From the NCBI GenBank assembly GCA_002311025.1, contig DBYY01000009.1, positions 425,241-477,500 of the forward strand: 52,260 nucleotides of DNA. Reading direction: 5' to 3'. Source of the DNA: Candidatus Proelusimicrobium tauri. GTDB taxonomy: Bacteria > Elusimicrobiota > Elusimicrobia > Elusimicrobiales > Elusimicrobiaceae. This document shows, piece after piece, positions 33,192 through 42,019 of this stretch. Each line of letters begins with the position of its first letter. Position 1 is the stretch's first letter. A model generated the notes under the pieces. That model ran no database searches, was not told where the DNA came from, and saw only the letters and a list, made by a program, of their open reading frames with translations. Made by a program: the position numbers and the translations under genes.

Positions 33192-33201
33192 ATGTTATCA
33201 T
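33192..33201. promoter_or_regulatory. Overlapping divergent -10 boxes of sdaA and mntP
   Basis: Plus strand TATCAT (33196-33201) ends 6 nt before the mntP ATG. Minus strand TAACAT (33197-33192) ends 6 nt before the sdaA ATG. The boxes overlap by 2 bp in a 22-bp gap. Neither gene has a Shine-Dalgarno sequence, as at dgt/coaD. The sdaA box is a weaker match. Confidence 0.5.
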
Positions 33202-33207
33202 ATTTAT

Positions 33208-33777
33208 ATGCATATTTTTGATATTTTACTTATTTGTGTCGGCTTATCTATGGATAATATGGCAGTTGCGGCGGCAAGTTCCTGCGGTAAAACGGTATAT
33301 CCTTTAAAAATAAGTTTTAAAGTTGCTCTGGTTTTTTGTATGACTGGTATTATTTGTATGCTTGCTGGTTGGTTCGGCGGGCATTATTTAGATAGATATA
33401 TCGGTTATTGGGACCATTGGATATCTTTTTTTGTGCTTTTGTTTATCGGTGGCAAAATGATTCTAAATTTCTTTAAGTCCAAAGATATGGAAAATTGTTC
33501 TGTTTACAATTTAACAAAAACAACAACGCTTCTTATTTTGGCTATTGCAACAAACATTGATGTTTTTGCTATCGGTCTTACTTTATCTTTTTATCAAATT
33601 TCTCTCGGTATTGTTTTATCTTTTTTGATTTTATGTGTTTGTTCTTTTACTTTATTTGGATTTATCTTAGGTAGGAAACTCGGGATACTTTTCGGTAAAA
33701 GAGCGGAACTTGTAGGTGGATTGATTTTGGTAAGTATTGGTATAAAAATACTCACGCAAGGTCTTTTGTCTGTTTAA
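33208..33777 (+). CDS. mntP: MntP-type manganese efflux protein
   Basis: 189 residues with six predicted membrane segments, the size and layout of MntP, which exports Mn2+. The two repeat-related acidic motifs are present: GLSMDNMAVA in helix 1 and ATNIDVFAIGL in the second half. The C-terminus has AELVGGLILVSIGIKIL. No yybP-ykoY riboswitch can fit, since the gap to sdaA is 22 bp. An adjacent diverged copy follows at 33834. Confidence 0.88.
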   Translation: MHIFDILLICVGLSMDNMAVAAASSCGKTVYPLKISFKVALVFCMTGIICMLAGWFGGHYLDRYIGYWDHWISFFVLLFIGGKMILNFFKSKDMENCSVYNLTKTTTLLILAIATNIDVFAIGLTLSFYQISLGIVLSFLILCVCSFTLFGFILGRKLGILFGKRAELVGGLILVSIGIKILTQGLLSV

Positions 33778-33791
33778 AAACACGAAAAGTA

Positions 33792-33800
33792 TGCTAGAAT
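33792..33800 (+). promoter_or_regulatory. Extended -10 of the mntP-like paralogue
   Basis: TGCTAGAAT, a TGn-extended -10. No -35 at a suitable distance is convincing. AGAGAGG follows in the leader before the ATG at 33834. Confidence 0.45.
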
Positions 33801-33833
33801 ATATTTATATATAACATTTAGAGAGGTCTAATT

Positions 33834-34406
33834 ATGGGAATGGGATTATTGGTAATATTCATTATCTTGCTTTGTATAGCAACAAGTTTTTTCTCGGTAG
33901 GTGCCGTAACGGGTGTCAAACTAGGTAGCAATTATACCAGTGCAGTCAGTTTAAAAACCGCAATAGTTTTTACGGTTATTGCTCTTCTTGCTATGGCGGT
34001 AAGTTTTATTTTAGGCAGGATGTTATATTCCGTTTTAATCGATGTTTATGATTGGGTCGGCTTTGCCTTACTTTTGTTAATAGCAATACATTTCTTACTT
34101 GAATCTATGGAAAAAACGCCAAGTTTAAATTATACGGATGTTGAAAATAATAATTATATGATTAAAGTTGCCGTTCAAGTTTCTTTAGATTTATTTTTAC
34201 TTGCCTTTGTCGTTGCTTTGACAAACCATAAAGCCTTTTTATTTACTTTATTATTTGGCGGTCTTTTTGCTTTTTGCTCGGTTCTATTCGGTCTTTCACA
34301 CGGGTATCATACAAAGGGCAGCGTTATTGCCAATAGACTTGAACTCGTCGCCGGTATAGTAATGACTTTTATAGCAATAAGGTTTTTACTTGTTGCCTTG
34401 GGATAA
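33834..34406 (+). CDS. MntP-like membrane paralogue
   Basis: 190 residues and six predicted membrane segments, the same size and topology as the preceding mntP product. The second acidic motif is kept (VQVSLDLFLLAFVVAL), and the C-terminus matches (NRLELVAGIVMTFIAIRFLL). The first motif is altered: the MntP SMD becomes SFF in IATSFFSVGAV, so one key Asp is missing. It probably arose by tandem duplication and may have changed substrate, pair with MntP, or have lost transport. It has its own AGAGAGG site and a good terminator. Confidence 0.72.
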   Translation: MGMGLLVIFIILLCIATSFFSVGAVTGVKLGSNYTSAVSLKTAIVFTVIALLAMAVSFILGRMLYSVLIDVYDWVGFALLLLIAIHFLLESMEKTPSLNYTDVENNNYMIKVAVQVSLDLFLLAFVVALTNHKAFLFTLLFGGLFAFCSVLFGLSHGYHTKGSVIANRLELVAGIVMTFIAIRFLLVALG

Positions 34407-34428
34407 CAAATTAAGATAGCGTAAACTT

Positions 34429-34460
34429 AAAAACGCTGCCACAGTTATGCAGCGTTTTTT
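34429..34460 (+). terminator. Rho-independent terminator
   Basis: AACGCTGC pairs with GCAGCGTT around a 9-nt loop, with an A-run before and T6 after. It separates the mntP pair from the hpt operon. Confidence 0.9.
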
Positions 34461-34480
34461 ATTAACAGGGAGAAAAATTT

Positions 34481-35020
34481 ATGGAATACAAAGTTCCTTT
34501 GAAAAAAATACTTATAACACAAGAACAAATACAAAAAAGGGCGGCTGAACTCGGCGAGCAAATCTCAAAAGATTATGCCGGCAAAACGCCCGTTATTGTC
34601 TGTATTTTAAGGGGGTCTGTGTTGTTTTTCGCCGATTTGGTGCGCAATATCAAAATTGATTGCAGTTTCGATTTTATGAGTTTATCTTCTTATAACGGCG
34701 GAACATCTTCAAGCGGGAAAGTGCGCCTAAATCTTGACTTAAGAGAAGATATTAAAGGCAAAGATGTTATCGTGGTAGAAGATATTGTTGATACCGGTTT
34801 AACGGCAAATTATATTTTTGATTTACTTAAAACCAAACAACCTTCTTCCATAGCACTTTGCACTATGCTTGATAAACCGAGCAACCGCGAGATTCCCTTT
34901 ACCCCTAAATATGTGGCCTTTACTATTGAAAATGAGTTTGTTATCGGTCACGGGTTAGATTATAATGAAATTTACAGGAATTTACCTTATATAGGAGTTT
35001 TTGATGAAAGCAAGAAATAA
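34481..35020 (+). CDS. hpt: Hypoxanthine phosphoribosyltransferase
   Basis: 179 residues. Purine salvage enzyme forming IMP or GMP from the base and PRPP. The PRPP motif is VIVVEDIVDTGLTANY. The N-terminal CILRGSVLFFADL and the C-terminal YVAFTIENEFVIGHGLDYNEIYRNLPYIGV are typical. GGGAG precedes the start. It is the first gene after a terminator and overlaps ftsH by 17 nt, an hpt-ftsH order common in bacteria. Confidence 0.96.
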   Translation: MEYKVPLKKILITQEQIQKRAAELGEQISKDYAGKTPVIVCILRGSVLFFADLVRNIKIDCSFDFMSLSSYNGGTSSSGKVRLNLDLREDIKGKDVIVVEDIVDTGLTANYIFDLLKTKQPSSIALCTMLDKPSNREIPFTPKYVAFTIENEFVIGHGLDYNEIYRNLPYIGVFDESKK

Positions 35021-36905
35021 AAAAACACCGCCTTTTCCGGCAAGAAGTATACTTTTTTGGATACTCGGTTTTATTTTAATAGTATCAATCTATTCTAAAA
35101 TGGGGACAAACGGTCCCGTAAAAAATTTGGACTATTCCGATTTTAAAGCCAAAGTCGCCGCGGGGGATATTTTAGAAGCGCAAATCGGTTCTCAAACAAT
35201 AACCGGCAAAATGAAAGATGGGGAAAAAGAGGCCTCTTTCTCCACGTTAAAAGTTGAAGATAATACTTTAGTGCCGGATTTAACTGCCGCCAAAGTTTCT
35301 TTTAAAGGACAAGAAGACAGAAGTTGGATATATAGTCTTTTAATGAATATCGGTTGGATTTTCCTTTTTGTTTTTGCGTGGTGGTTTTTATTTATCCGTC
35401 CGCAAAGAAACGACGGCAGAAGTGCCCTTAATTTTGCCAAGTCAAAAGCCGTTTTACAAGATCCTTCCAAGCAGGAAATCACTTTTAAAGATGTAGCAGG
35501 TTGTGATGAAGCAAAAGAAGAAATGCAAGATATCATTAAGTTTTTAAGAGATCCTAAAAAATTCCAAAAACTCGGTGCTAAACTGCCAAAAGGGGTTTTG
35601 CTTTACGGCGCACCAGGTACAGGTAAAACTTTGCTTGCAAAAGCAGTCGCAGGCGAAGCAAAAGTTGCTTTTTTCTCTGCTTCCGCTTCGGAATTTGTTG
35701 AAATGTTCGTCGGTGTGGGTGCGGCAAGAGTTAGAGATTTATTTAATAACGCCAAGAAAAACGCTCCCGCCATTATTTTTATAGATGAACTTGACGCGGT
35801 GGGCCGCAGACGTTTTGCCGGTATCGGTGGCGGCCACGATGAAAGAGAGCAAACCTTAAACCAACTCTTAATTGAACTTGACGGTTTTGAAAGTAAACAA
35901 GGTATTATTTTAATGGGTTCTACAAACAGGCCCGATGTCTTAGACCCGGCCTTAACGCGTCCCGGTCGTTTTGATAGACACGTTAATGTTCCTTCTCCCG
36001 ATATGAAAGGGCGCAAAGAAATTTTGGAAGTTCACGCTAAAAAGGTCAAAATGGCTAAAGAAGTTAATCTTGAAGTTATTGCCAAAAGCACACCCGGCTT
36101 TGTCGGTGCTGATTTGGCAAATGTCATAAACGAAGCCGCAATTCTTGCCGCAAGAAAAGATAAACCGGCTGTTGAAAACAGCGATATTGAAGAAGCCGTT
36201 GAAAGAGTTATGGCCGGTCCGCAGCGCAAAAGTCGTGTTATCTCGGATAAAGAAAAGAAGGTTATTGCCGCCCATGAATCAGGCCACACTATTGTTGCAA
36301 AACGCTCAAAATATAGTGACCCCGTTCATAAAGTTTCTATTATTCCGCGAGGTCCGGCTTTAGGTTATACAATGCAACTTCCTTTGGAAGATAAATATTT
36401 AACCACCAAGAGTGAAATTTTAGATAAACTTGTTATTTTACTCGGTGGGCGTGCCGCAGAAGAAATTTTGTTTGATGAAATTACCACAGGCGCCCATGAC
36501 GATTTATCCCGCGCTACCGCTTACGCAAGAAAAATGGTAGCAGAACTGGGTATGAGCGCAAAACTCGGACCTATCAGCGTACAGACAGATGAAAGCGAAG
36601 TCTTTTTAGGACGCGATATTTCTCGTCATAAAAACTATTCCGAAGAACTTGCGCGCGAAATTGATAGTGAAGTCAGTTCTCTTATAAAAGAATCTTACCG
36701 CAAGGCAAAAGATATTCTGACATCTAACCAAAAGGAACTTGAAATTTTAATTGAAAGACTTTTGGAAAAAGAAGTTGTTGAGGCAAAAGAAATTAACGAT
36801 ATTTTACATATAGAAGAACCAAAAGAAAAAGAAGAAACTTCCGAAGTTAAAGAAGCAAAGGAAGATTTGGCAGATAAAACAAATTCGGAGGAATTTAATG
36901 CCTAA
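35004..36905 (+). CDS. ftsH: ATP-dependent zinc metalloprotease FtsH
   Basis: 633-residue membrane AAA+ protease that degrades misfolded membrane proteins and regulators. Two N-terminal membrane segments (about 13-30 and 110-128) flank a periplasmic domain. The AAA module has GAPGTGKT (Walker A), IIFIDELDAVGRRR and NRPDVLDPALTRPGRFDR. The zinc site is HESGH. The C-terminus is Glu/Lys-rich. I chose the ATG at 35004, 6 nt after AGGAG, over an in-frame TTG at 35001. It overlaps glmM by 8 nt. Confidence 0.98.
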   Translation: MKARNKKTPPFPARSILFWILGFILIVSIYSKMGTNGPVKNLDYSDFKAKVAAGDILEAQIGSQTITGKMKDGEKEASFSTLKVEDNTLVPDLTAAKVSFKGQEDRSWIYSLLMNIGWIFLFVFAWWFLFIRPQRNDGRSALNFAKSKAVLQDPSKQEITFKDVAGCDEAKEEMQDIIKFLRDPKKFQKLGAKLPKGVLLYGAPGTGKTLLAKAVAGEAKVAFFSASASEFVEMFVGVGAARVRDLFNNAKKNAPAIIFIDELDAVGRRRFAGIGGGHDEREQTLNQLLIELDGFESKQGIILMGSTNRPDVLDPALTRPGRFDRHVNVPSPDMKGRKEILEVHAKKVKMAKEVNLEVIAKSTPGFVGADLANVINEAAILAARKDKPAVENSDIEEAVERVMAGPQRKSRVISDKEKKVIAAHESGHTIVAKRSKYSDPVHKVSIIPRGPALGYTMQLPLEDKYLTTKSEILDKLVILLGGRAAEEILFDEITTGAHDDLSRATAYARKMVAELGMSAKLGPISVQTDESEVFLGRDISRHKNYSEELAREIDSEVSSLIKESYRKAKDILTSNQKELEILIERLLEKEVVEAKEINDILHIEEPKEKEETSEVKEAKEDLADKTNSEEFNA

Positions 36906-38250
36906 ATATTTTGGAACAGATGGCGTTAGGGCTGTTGCAGGCGAGTTTCCTTTAGTCAAAGATTTTATAGAAAAACTCGGCTATGCTGCCCTAAAAGAAA
37001 TCAGCAAAACCGGTAAAAATAAAAATAATTTTGTTATTATGGCTGAAGATTCCCGCATCTCAGGGCCTATAATCAGCAGGTATTTGATACGCGGTATTAA
37101 AGCCGCCGGTTTTAATGTCTGGCATCTTGGCATAGCACCTACACCGGCAGTATCTTATTTAACAAAAAAATATAAAGCAATTTGCGGGGTAGTAATTTCG
37201 GCAAGTCATAATCCCGCAGAATTTAACGGCATAAAATTCTTTTCTTCAAACGGAACAAAACTTGGCGAAAGACTTGAAACAAAAATTGAAAACCTTTTGG
37301 AAAAAACAAAAAAAATTCCTGCCGTTAAAGCCGGCACAAAAGCCCAAAAGAAACCGCAACTTTTAGAAGAATATAAAGATTTTCTTAAGAGTCTATGGCC
37401 CAGAGAAGTTTCTCTAAAAGGAACAAAAGTTGTTTTAGATTGTGCAAACGGTGCAACTTCTCAAATCGCACCGAAAGTTTTTAAAGAACTCGGCGCAAAT
37501 GTCAAAGTTATTGCAAATAAACCAAACGGCAAAAATATCAACAGACAAGTGGGCGCTTTGTTTACGCAGAAAATGCAAGAAACGACAAAAAAGGAAAAGG
37601 CCTTTGTCGGTTTTTCCTTTGACGGCGACGGCGATAGGCTTATTTCTTGCGATGAAAAAGGTAATCAACTCGACGGAGATAATATAATTTCCGCTTGCGC
37701 TTTGTTTCTAAAAGAACAAAATTCGTTAAAAAATAATAAAGTCGTTCTAACCGTAATGGCAAATTTAGGTCTTATCAATTATCTAAAGCGCAACGGTATT
37801 GAGCCGCTTTTAACTAAAGTGGGCGATAAATATGTTTTTGAATCTTTAAAGAAGGAAAAACTTTCACTCGGCGGGGAAACCAGCGGGCATATTATTTTTA
37901 AAGATATTGCAGATACCGGTGATGGTCTTATTTGCGCTTTGCAGTTTCTTTCCGTATTAAAGAAAAGCGGCAAAAAACCTTCCTGGTATAAAGAACAATG
38001 GCAAAAATATCCTTTAAATTTAGTGCCTGTTAAGACACCCAAAAAAGTCCCTTTAGAAGAAGTCGACGGCTTTTTGCCCTATCTTGAAAAATTACAAAAA
38101 CAACTCGGCCAAACAGGGCGTATTTTGGTTCGTTATTCCGGCACAGAACCATTACTTAGAATCTTGGTAGAAGGTCAAAACAAGAAAGAAGTTCAAAAAA
38201 TTAGTTTAGATATTGCAGATTATTATAAAATAAAAATGAAGATAGGTTAA
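36898..38250 (+). CDS. glmM: Phosphoglucosamine mutase
   Basis: 450 residues. It converts glucosamine-6-phosphate to glucosamine-1-phosphate for peptidoglycan and LPS precursors. It begins YFGTDGVRAVAGEFPL. The phosphoserine loop is ISASHNPAEFNGIKFF, the metal loop is FDGDGDRL, the sugar loop is GGETSGH, and the C-terminal phosphate loop is RYSGTEPLLRI. GGAGG lies inside the end of ftsH. glmS, the preceding pathway step, is two genes downstream. Confidence 0.97.
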   Translation: MPKYFGTDGVRAVAGEFPLVKDFIEKLGYAALKEISKTGKNKNNFVIMAEDSRISGPIISRYLIRGIKAAGFNVWHLGIAPTPAVSYLTKKYKAICGVVISASHNPAEFNGIKFFSSNGTKLGERLETKIENLLEKTKKIPAVKAGTKAQKKPQLLEEYKDFLKSLWPREVSLKGTKVVLDCANGATSQIAPKVFKELGANVKVIANKPNGKNINRQVGALFTQKMQETTKKEKAFVGFSFDGDGDRLISCDEKGNQLDGDNIISACALFLKEQNSLKNNKVVLTVMANLGLINYLKRNGIEPLLTKVGDKYVFESLKKEKLSLGGETSGHIIFKDIADTGDGLICALQFLSVLKKSGKKPSWYKEQWQKYPLNLVPVKTPKKVPLEEVDGFLPYLEKLQKQLGQTGRILVRYSGTEPLLRILVEGQNKKEVQKISLDIADYYKIKMKIG

Positions 38251-38259
38251 GAGGTTTTT

Positions 38260-38985
38260 ATGAACATACAATTAGGTGTAAATATAGACCATATTGCAAC
38301 TTTGCGTCAGGCAAGAGGGGAATCTTATCCCGATACTTTTGAAGCAGCAAGAATCTTGCTTGCTTTAGGTGCAGATTATATTGTTATTCACGTTCGCCGC
38401 GACAGAAGACATATGCAAGATACAGATTTACAAAGACTTTGCAGTTCTTTTGCAAAGCAGGTTCATTTGGAAATGTCCCCTACGGAAGAAATGATAGACC
38501 TTGCTCTTAAATACAAACCCTATTCCGTTTGTATAGTGCCGGAATATCCTAATGAACTTACGACTTCAGGCGGTTTAAGACTTGGAGATATGGACACCAA
38601 AGAACTAAAACAAAAGATTGCCCGCTTGAAAAAAGAAGGCATAAAAGTAAGTCTTTTTATCAATCCGAAGGCAAATGATGTTCGCGTTGCTTATAAACTA
38701 GGTGCGGATATTGTGGAACTTTGCACAAAAGATTATAGCAAAGCAAAAACGCAAAAGCAGGCGCAAAGTTTTCTCAATGAAATTTCTTTATGTTCCTTAC
38801 TGGCGCGTGAACTTAATTTGGAAGTTCATAGCGGGCACGGGCTTAATTATAATAATGTGCGAGACATCGCTTTAATAGATGCTATGCAGTGTTTAAATAT
38901 TGGGTTTTCTATTATCGCAAGGAGTGTTTTTGTAGGTTTACCTCAAGCCTTGCTTGAAATGCGAAATTTACTTTATAGGGAGTAA
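38260..38985 (+). CDS. pdxJ: Pyridoxine 5'-phosphate synthase
   Basis: 241 residues, standard length. It condenses 1-deoxyxylulose-5-phosphate with 3-amino-2-oxopropyl phosphate in vitamin B6 synthesis. Motifs are LGVNIDHIATLRQARGESYPD at the N-terminus (in shorter segments), HVRRDRRHMQDTD, LEMSPTEEM, CIVPEYPNELTTSGGL and EVHSGHGLNY. AAGAGG precedes the start. It lies in the operon between glmM and glmS. Confidence 0.97.
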   Translation: MNIQLGVNIDHIATLRQARGESYPDTFEAARILLALGADYIVIHVRRDRRHMQDTDLQRLCSSFAKQVHLEMSPTEEMIDLALKYKPYSVCIVPEYPNELTTSGGLRLGDMDTKELKQKIARLKKEGIKVSLFINPKANDVRVAYKLGADIVELCTKDYSKAKTQKQAQSFLNEISLCSLLARELNLEVHSGHGLNYNNVRDIALIDAMQCLNIGFSIIARSVFVGLPQALLEMRNLLYRE

Positions 38986-38987
38986 TT

Positions 38988-40787
38988 ATGTGCGGTATTG
39001 TTGCTTATAGCGGCAAACAAGATTGTGCCGGTTTAATTATTCAAGGTCTTAAGAAATTAGAGTATCGCGGGTATGATTCCGCCGGTATTTCTCTTGAAAA
39101 AGGAGACAAAATAATAACTTTAAAAGCAATCGGACGTGTGGATAATTTGGAAAAATTAGTTAATAAAGAAAAAAGTCAAATTTTCTGTGCCATAGGGCAT
39201 ACCCGCTGGGCAACGCACGGTAAACCCTGCAAAGAGAATTCCCACCCGCATAATGATTGTGAAAATTTAGTTTCCATAGTCCATAACGGTATTATTGAAA
39301 ATTATGCTTCCCTTAAAAAACAATTACAAGCAAAAGGTCATATTTTCAAATCTCAAACGGATAGCGAAGTCGTAGCCCATTTAATAGAAGAAAATCTTAA
39401 AACCAAAGATTTTACTCATGCTTTTTGCCAAACAATTAAACAAATAAGAGGATCTTATGCTATTGCGGCTTTATATGCCAAAGAAGAAGGCAAAATAATG
39501 GCTGCTAAAAATCAAAGTCCTTTAGTTTTAGGGATAGCAAAAGAAGGAATTTTTCTTGCCTCAGATGTTCCCGCTTTTTTGGAACATACAAATAAAGCCG
39601 TTTTTATGGAAGACGGAGATATCGCTGAAATTAAAAACAATTCCTATAAAATTTTTAATACCGATTTGAAAGAACAAAAACGCAAAGTTGATACGGTTGA
39701 TTGGGATGTTTCAACTGCCCAAAAAGGCGGTTATGATCACTTTATGTTAAAGGAAATTTACGAACAACCCCAAAGTGCAAAAGATACTTTGCTTACTTTA
39801 AGGAACGGTTTAAAAGATTCTTTCGGTTTTACAAAAGCGCAAGTAAAAAAAATAAAGGGTGTTTATTTAGTTGCTTGCGGAACGGCCTATCACGCTTCCC
39901 TTTGTGCAAAATATATGCTTGAAGATGTTGCTCAAATACCTGTTGAAGTAGAAACCGCCTCTGAGTTTAAATATCGCAAAATTGCTTACTGCAAAGATTG
40001 GCTTTTTATAGCAGTCAGTCAATCGGGCGAAACCGCGGATACTATTGCGGCTATCAAAAACGCAAAAGCAGCGGGTCTTAAAATTATGAGTGTTTGTAAT
40101 GTCGTAGGTTCTACTATAACCCGTTTAAGCGATATAACTTTGTATACACATTGCGGGCCGGAAATCAGCGTTGCTTCAACAAAGGCGTTTACTTCGCAAC
40201 TTGTGATTTTATACAGTTTTGCTTTAAATTTGGCTTTAGCGCTTGGTAATTTAAAACAAGCGGAGTTTGATAAACTTTATAAAGGTTTGGAAAATCTTCC
40301 TAAACTTATGAAACAGGTTCTTAAGCAAAATGATAAGATTAAAACCCTTGCAAAAGAAGTTTATAAAAAGGAAGATTTTATTTTCCTTGGCAGGAATTCC
40401 TCTTATCCCATTGCTTTGGAAGGGGCTTTGAAATTAAAAGAAATTTCCTATCTTCACGCAGAAGGTTTTGCCGCCGGCGAAATTAAACACGGGCCTATTG
40501 CCGTTATAGAAGAAGGGACCCCTGTTCTTGCCCTTGTTGCAAAAGGCGTTTTGGAAGAAAAAATGCTTTCTAATTGCCAAGAAGTTAAAGCGCGCGGCGC
40601 AAAAGTTATTATGATAAGCGATGATAAAAAACTTGATAAAGCAATACAAATTCCTTTTGAACAAGAGTTTTTATTCCCTATTTTAAGCGCCATAGTTTTG
40701 CAGTTTTTTGCCTACTATATTGCTGTTTTCAGAGGGCGCGATGTGGATAGACCTCGCAATTTAGCAAAAAGCGTAACCGTTGAATAA
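38988..40787 (+). CDS. glmS: Glutamine-fructose-6-phosphate aminotransferase
   Basis: 599 residues. First step of hexosamine synthesis. The N-terminal class II glutaminase begins MCGIVAYSG (Cys2 nucleophile after Met removal), with GHTRWATHG and HNGIIENY. The isomerase half has two SIS domains: VACGTAYHASLC, SQSGETADT, STKAFTSQ, GALKLKEISYLHAEGFAAGE and the C-terminal DRPRNLAKSVTVE. GGGAG precedes the start. No glmS ribozyme fits in the 2-nt gap after pdxJ. Confidence 0.98.
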   Translation: MCGIVAYSGKQDCAGLIIQGLKKLEYRGYDSAGISLEKGDKIITLKAIGRVDNLEKLVNKEKSQIFCAIGHTRWATHGKPCKENSHPHNDCENLVSIVHNGIIENYASLKKQLQAKGHIFKSQTDSEVVAHLIEENLKTKDFTHAFCQTIKQIRGSYAIAALYAKEEGKIMAAKNQSPLVLGIAKEGIFLASDVPAFLEHTNKAVFMEDGDIAEIKNNSYKIFNTDLKEQKRKVDTVDWDVSTAQKGGYDHFMLKEIYEQPQSAKDTLLTLRNGLKDSFGFTKAQVKKIKGVYLVACGTAYHASLCAKYMLEDVAQIPVEVETASEFKYRKIAYCKDWLFIAVSQSGETADTIAAIKNAKAAGLKIMSVCNVVGSTITRLSDITLYTHCGPEISVASTKAFTSQLVILYSFALNLALALGNLKQAEFDKLYKGLENLPKLMKQVLKQNDKIKTLAKEVYKKEDFIFLGRNSSYPIALEGALKLKEISYLHAEGFAAGEIKHGPIAVIEEGTPVLALVAKGVLEEKMLSNCQEVKARGAKVIMISDDKKLDKAIQIPFEQEFLFPILSAIVLQFFAYYIAVFRGRDVDRPRNLAKSVTVE

Positions 40788-40789
40788 TT

Positions 40790-41137
40790 ATGCAAATAGT
40801 AAATATCGGCACGGATATAGAAGAAGTCAGCCGTTTTGAAAATCTCGATAAAAAAATCTTACAAAGACTTTTTACAAAGCAAGAACTTGATTATTGCTTA
40901 AAAAGTAAAAACAAAGCACAACATTTAGCGGTTCGTTTTGCCGCAAAAGAGGCAGTTTTTAAAGCCCTTCCCTTTGAAGAAATTGCTTTAAAAAAAATAG
41001 AAATTATCAGAAAGCCGGCACAAAAACCTCAAATTCTTATTCACGATGAACGTGCAAAAGATTTAATTTTTAAACTTTCTTTATCTCACACAAAAAATAA
41101 TGCCGTTGCTTTTGTAATTGTTTTGAAGGCGGACTAA
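40790..41137 (+). CDS. acpS: Holo-[acyl-carrier-protein] synthase
   Basis: 115 residues. It transfers 4'-phosphopantetheine from CoA to apo-ACP. Motifs are GTDIEEVSRF at residues 7-16 (metal Asp), the RFAAKEAVFKAL helix with the second metal ligand Glu, and LSLSHTKNNAVAFV. It starts 2 nt after glmS without a clear ribosome binding site and abuts nnrD, so it is translated by coupling. Confidence 0.95.
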   Translation: MQIVNIGTDIEEVSRFENLDKKILQRLFTKQELDYCLKSKNKAQHLAVRFAAKEAVFKALPFEEIALKKIEIIRKPAQKPQILIHDERAKDLIFKLSLSHTKNNAVAFVIVLKAD

Positions 41138-42001
41138 ATGCCCAAAATAAAGAAAATAACCCAAACTTTTTTCAAAAATAATTTTCCCAAAAGAACAAAA
41201 GACTCATATAAAAATCTTAACGGAAAAGTTTTTATTTTTGCCGGTTCTCAAAATATGCCGGGGGCGGCTGTTTTGTGTGCGAATGCGGCTTATAGAGCAG
41301 GTGCCGGTTTTGTTTCTATGGCAGTTGAGAAAGAAATTTTACCTGCCTGTCTTAAAGCCGTGCCGGAAGCCCTTTTTTTGCAAGTTTCCCAAAATCCTTT
41401 AAAGGAAATTAAAGAGTATTTAAAAAAAATGCCGCACGACGTTTTGCTCGTCGGTCCCGGTCTTACAAAAGAGCGTGCTAAAATACTTTTACAACTTTTA
41501 AAGCAGACAAATTTGCCCGCAGTTATAGACTCTGATGCCCTAAATTATCTTGCGCAAATAGGTTTAGATAAACTTCCCAAAAGCAAAGTAACGAAATATA
41601 TTTTGGCTCCACACGCAGGTGAAGCGAAACGCCTTTTAAAAAAAGATTTACCAAGTGAAAAGGCGGCTTTGCTTTTATCTCAACAAAGTGGCGCAGTTGC
41701 CTTATTTAAAGGGCCTAAAACCAAAGTCGCTTTAGATAAGGAAATTTGGCAAAACACTACCGGTAATGAAGGGCTTGCCAAAGCCGGCAGTGGTGATACT
41801 CTAGGGGGGATAATTGCCGCTATTTATGCGCAATTAATAAAAAGAGGAGAAGAAAATCCCGTTTTAAAAAGCGCTCTTTTAGGTGTTTGGTTACACGGTA
41901 AAGCGGCAGATATTGCTATCAAACAATATTCCAAAACCGCGCTTATGGCAAGGGATGTTTGTAGGGCGATTCCATTAGTATTAAAACAAAATTACCTTTA
42001 A
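41138..42001 (+). CDS. nnrD: ADP/ATP-dependent NAD(P)H-hydrate dehydratase
   Basis: 287 residues, YjeF C-terminal/ribokinase-like fold, which repairs hydrated NAD(P)H. Motifs are KVFIFAGSQNMPGAA, YRAGAGFVSM, LLVGPGL, VIDSDALNYL, ILAPHAGEAKRLL and TGNEGLAKAGSGDTLGGIIA (ATP and anion site). The N-terminal epimerase domain (NnrE) that is often fused is absent here and not seen elsewhere in the window. It begins directly after the acpS stop; acpS-nnrD pairing is common. Confidence 0.93.
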   Translation: MPKIKKITQTFFKNNFPKRTKDSYKNLNGKVFIFAGSQNMPGAAVLCANAAYRAGAGFVSMAVEKEILPACLKAVPEALFLQVSQNPLKEIKEYLKKMPHDVLLVGPGLTKERAKILLQLLKQTNLPAVIDSDALNYLAQIGLDKLPKSKVTKYILAPHAGEAKRLLKKDLPSEKAALLLSQQSGAVALFKGPKTKVALDKEIWQNTTGNEGLAKAGSGDTLGGIIAAIYAQLIKRGEENPVLKSALLGVWLHGKAADIAIKQYSKTALMARDVCRAIPLVLKQNYL

Positions 42002-42007
42002 AAATTA

Positions 42008-42013
42008 TAGAAT
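42008..42013 (+). promoter_or_regulatory. Leaderless-type -10 box of the alpha/beta hydrolase gene
   Basis: TAGAAT followed by 6 nt (ATCCTT) and the ATG at 42020. No Shine-Dalgarno sequence. The hydrolase may thus be transcribed separately from nnrD. Confidence 0.5.
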
Positions 42014-42019
42014 ATCCTT

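Noticed and set aside
33186..33207. yybP-ykoY manganese riboswitch before mntP
   Set aside because: The whole gap to sdaA is 22 bp, too short for an aptamer.
34429..34460. Hairpin before hpt as a purine riboswitch
   Set aside because: It is a short perfect stem with an A-run and T6, lacking any multi-stem aptamer; it is a plain terminator of the preceding gene.
38986..38987. glmS ribozyme upstream of glmS
   Set aside because: glmS begins 2 nt after pdxJ; there is no space and no ribozyme-like sequence.
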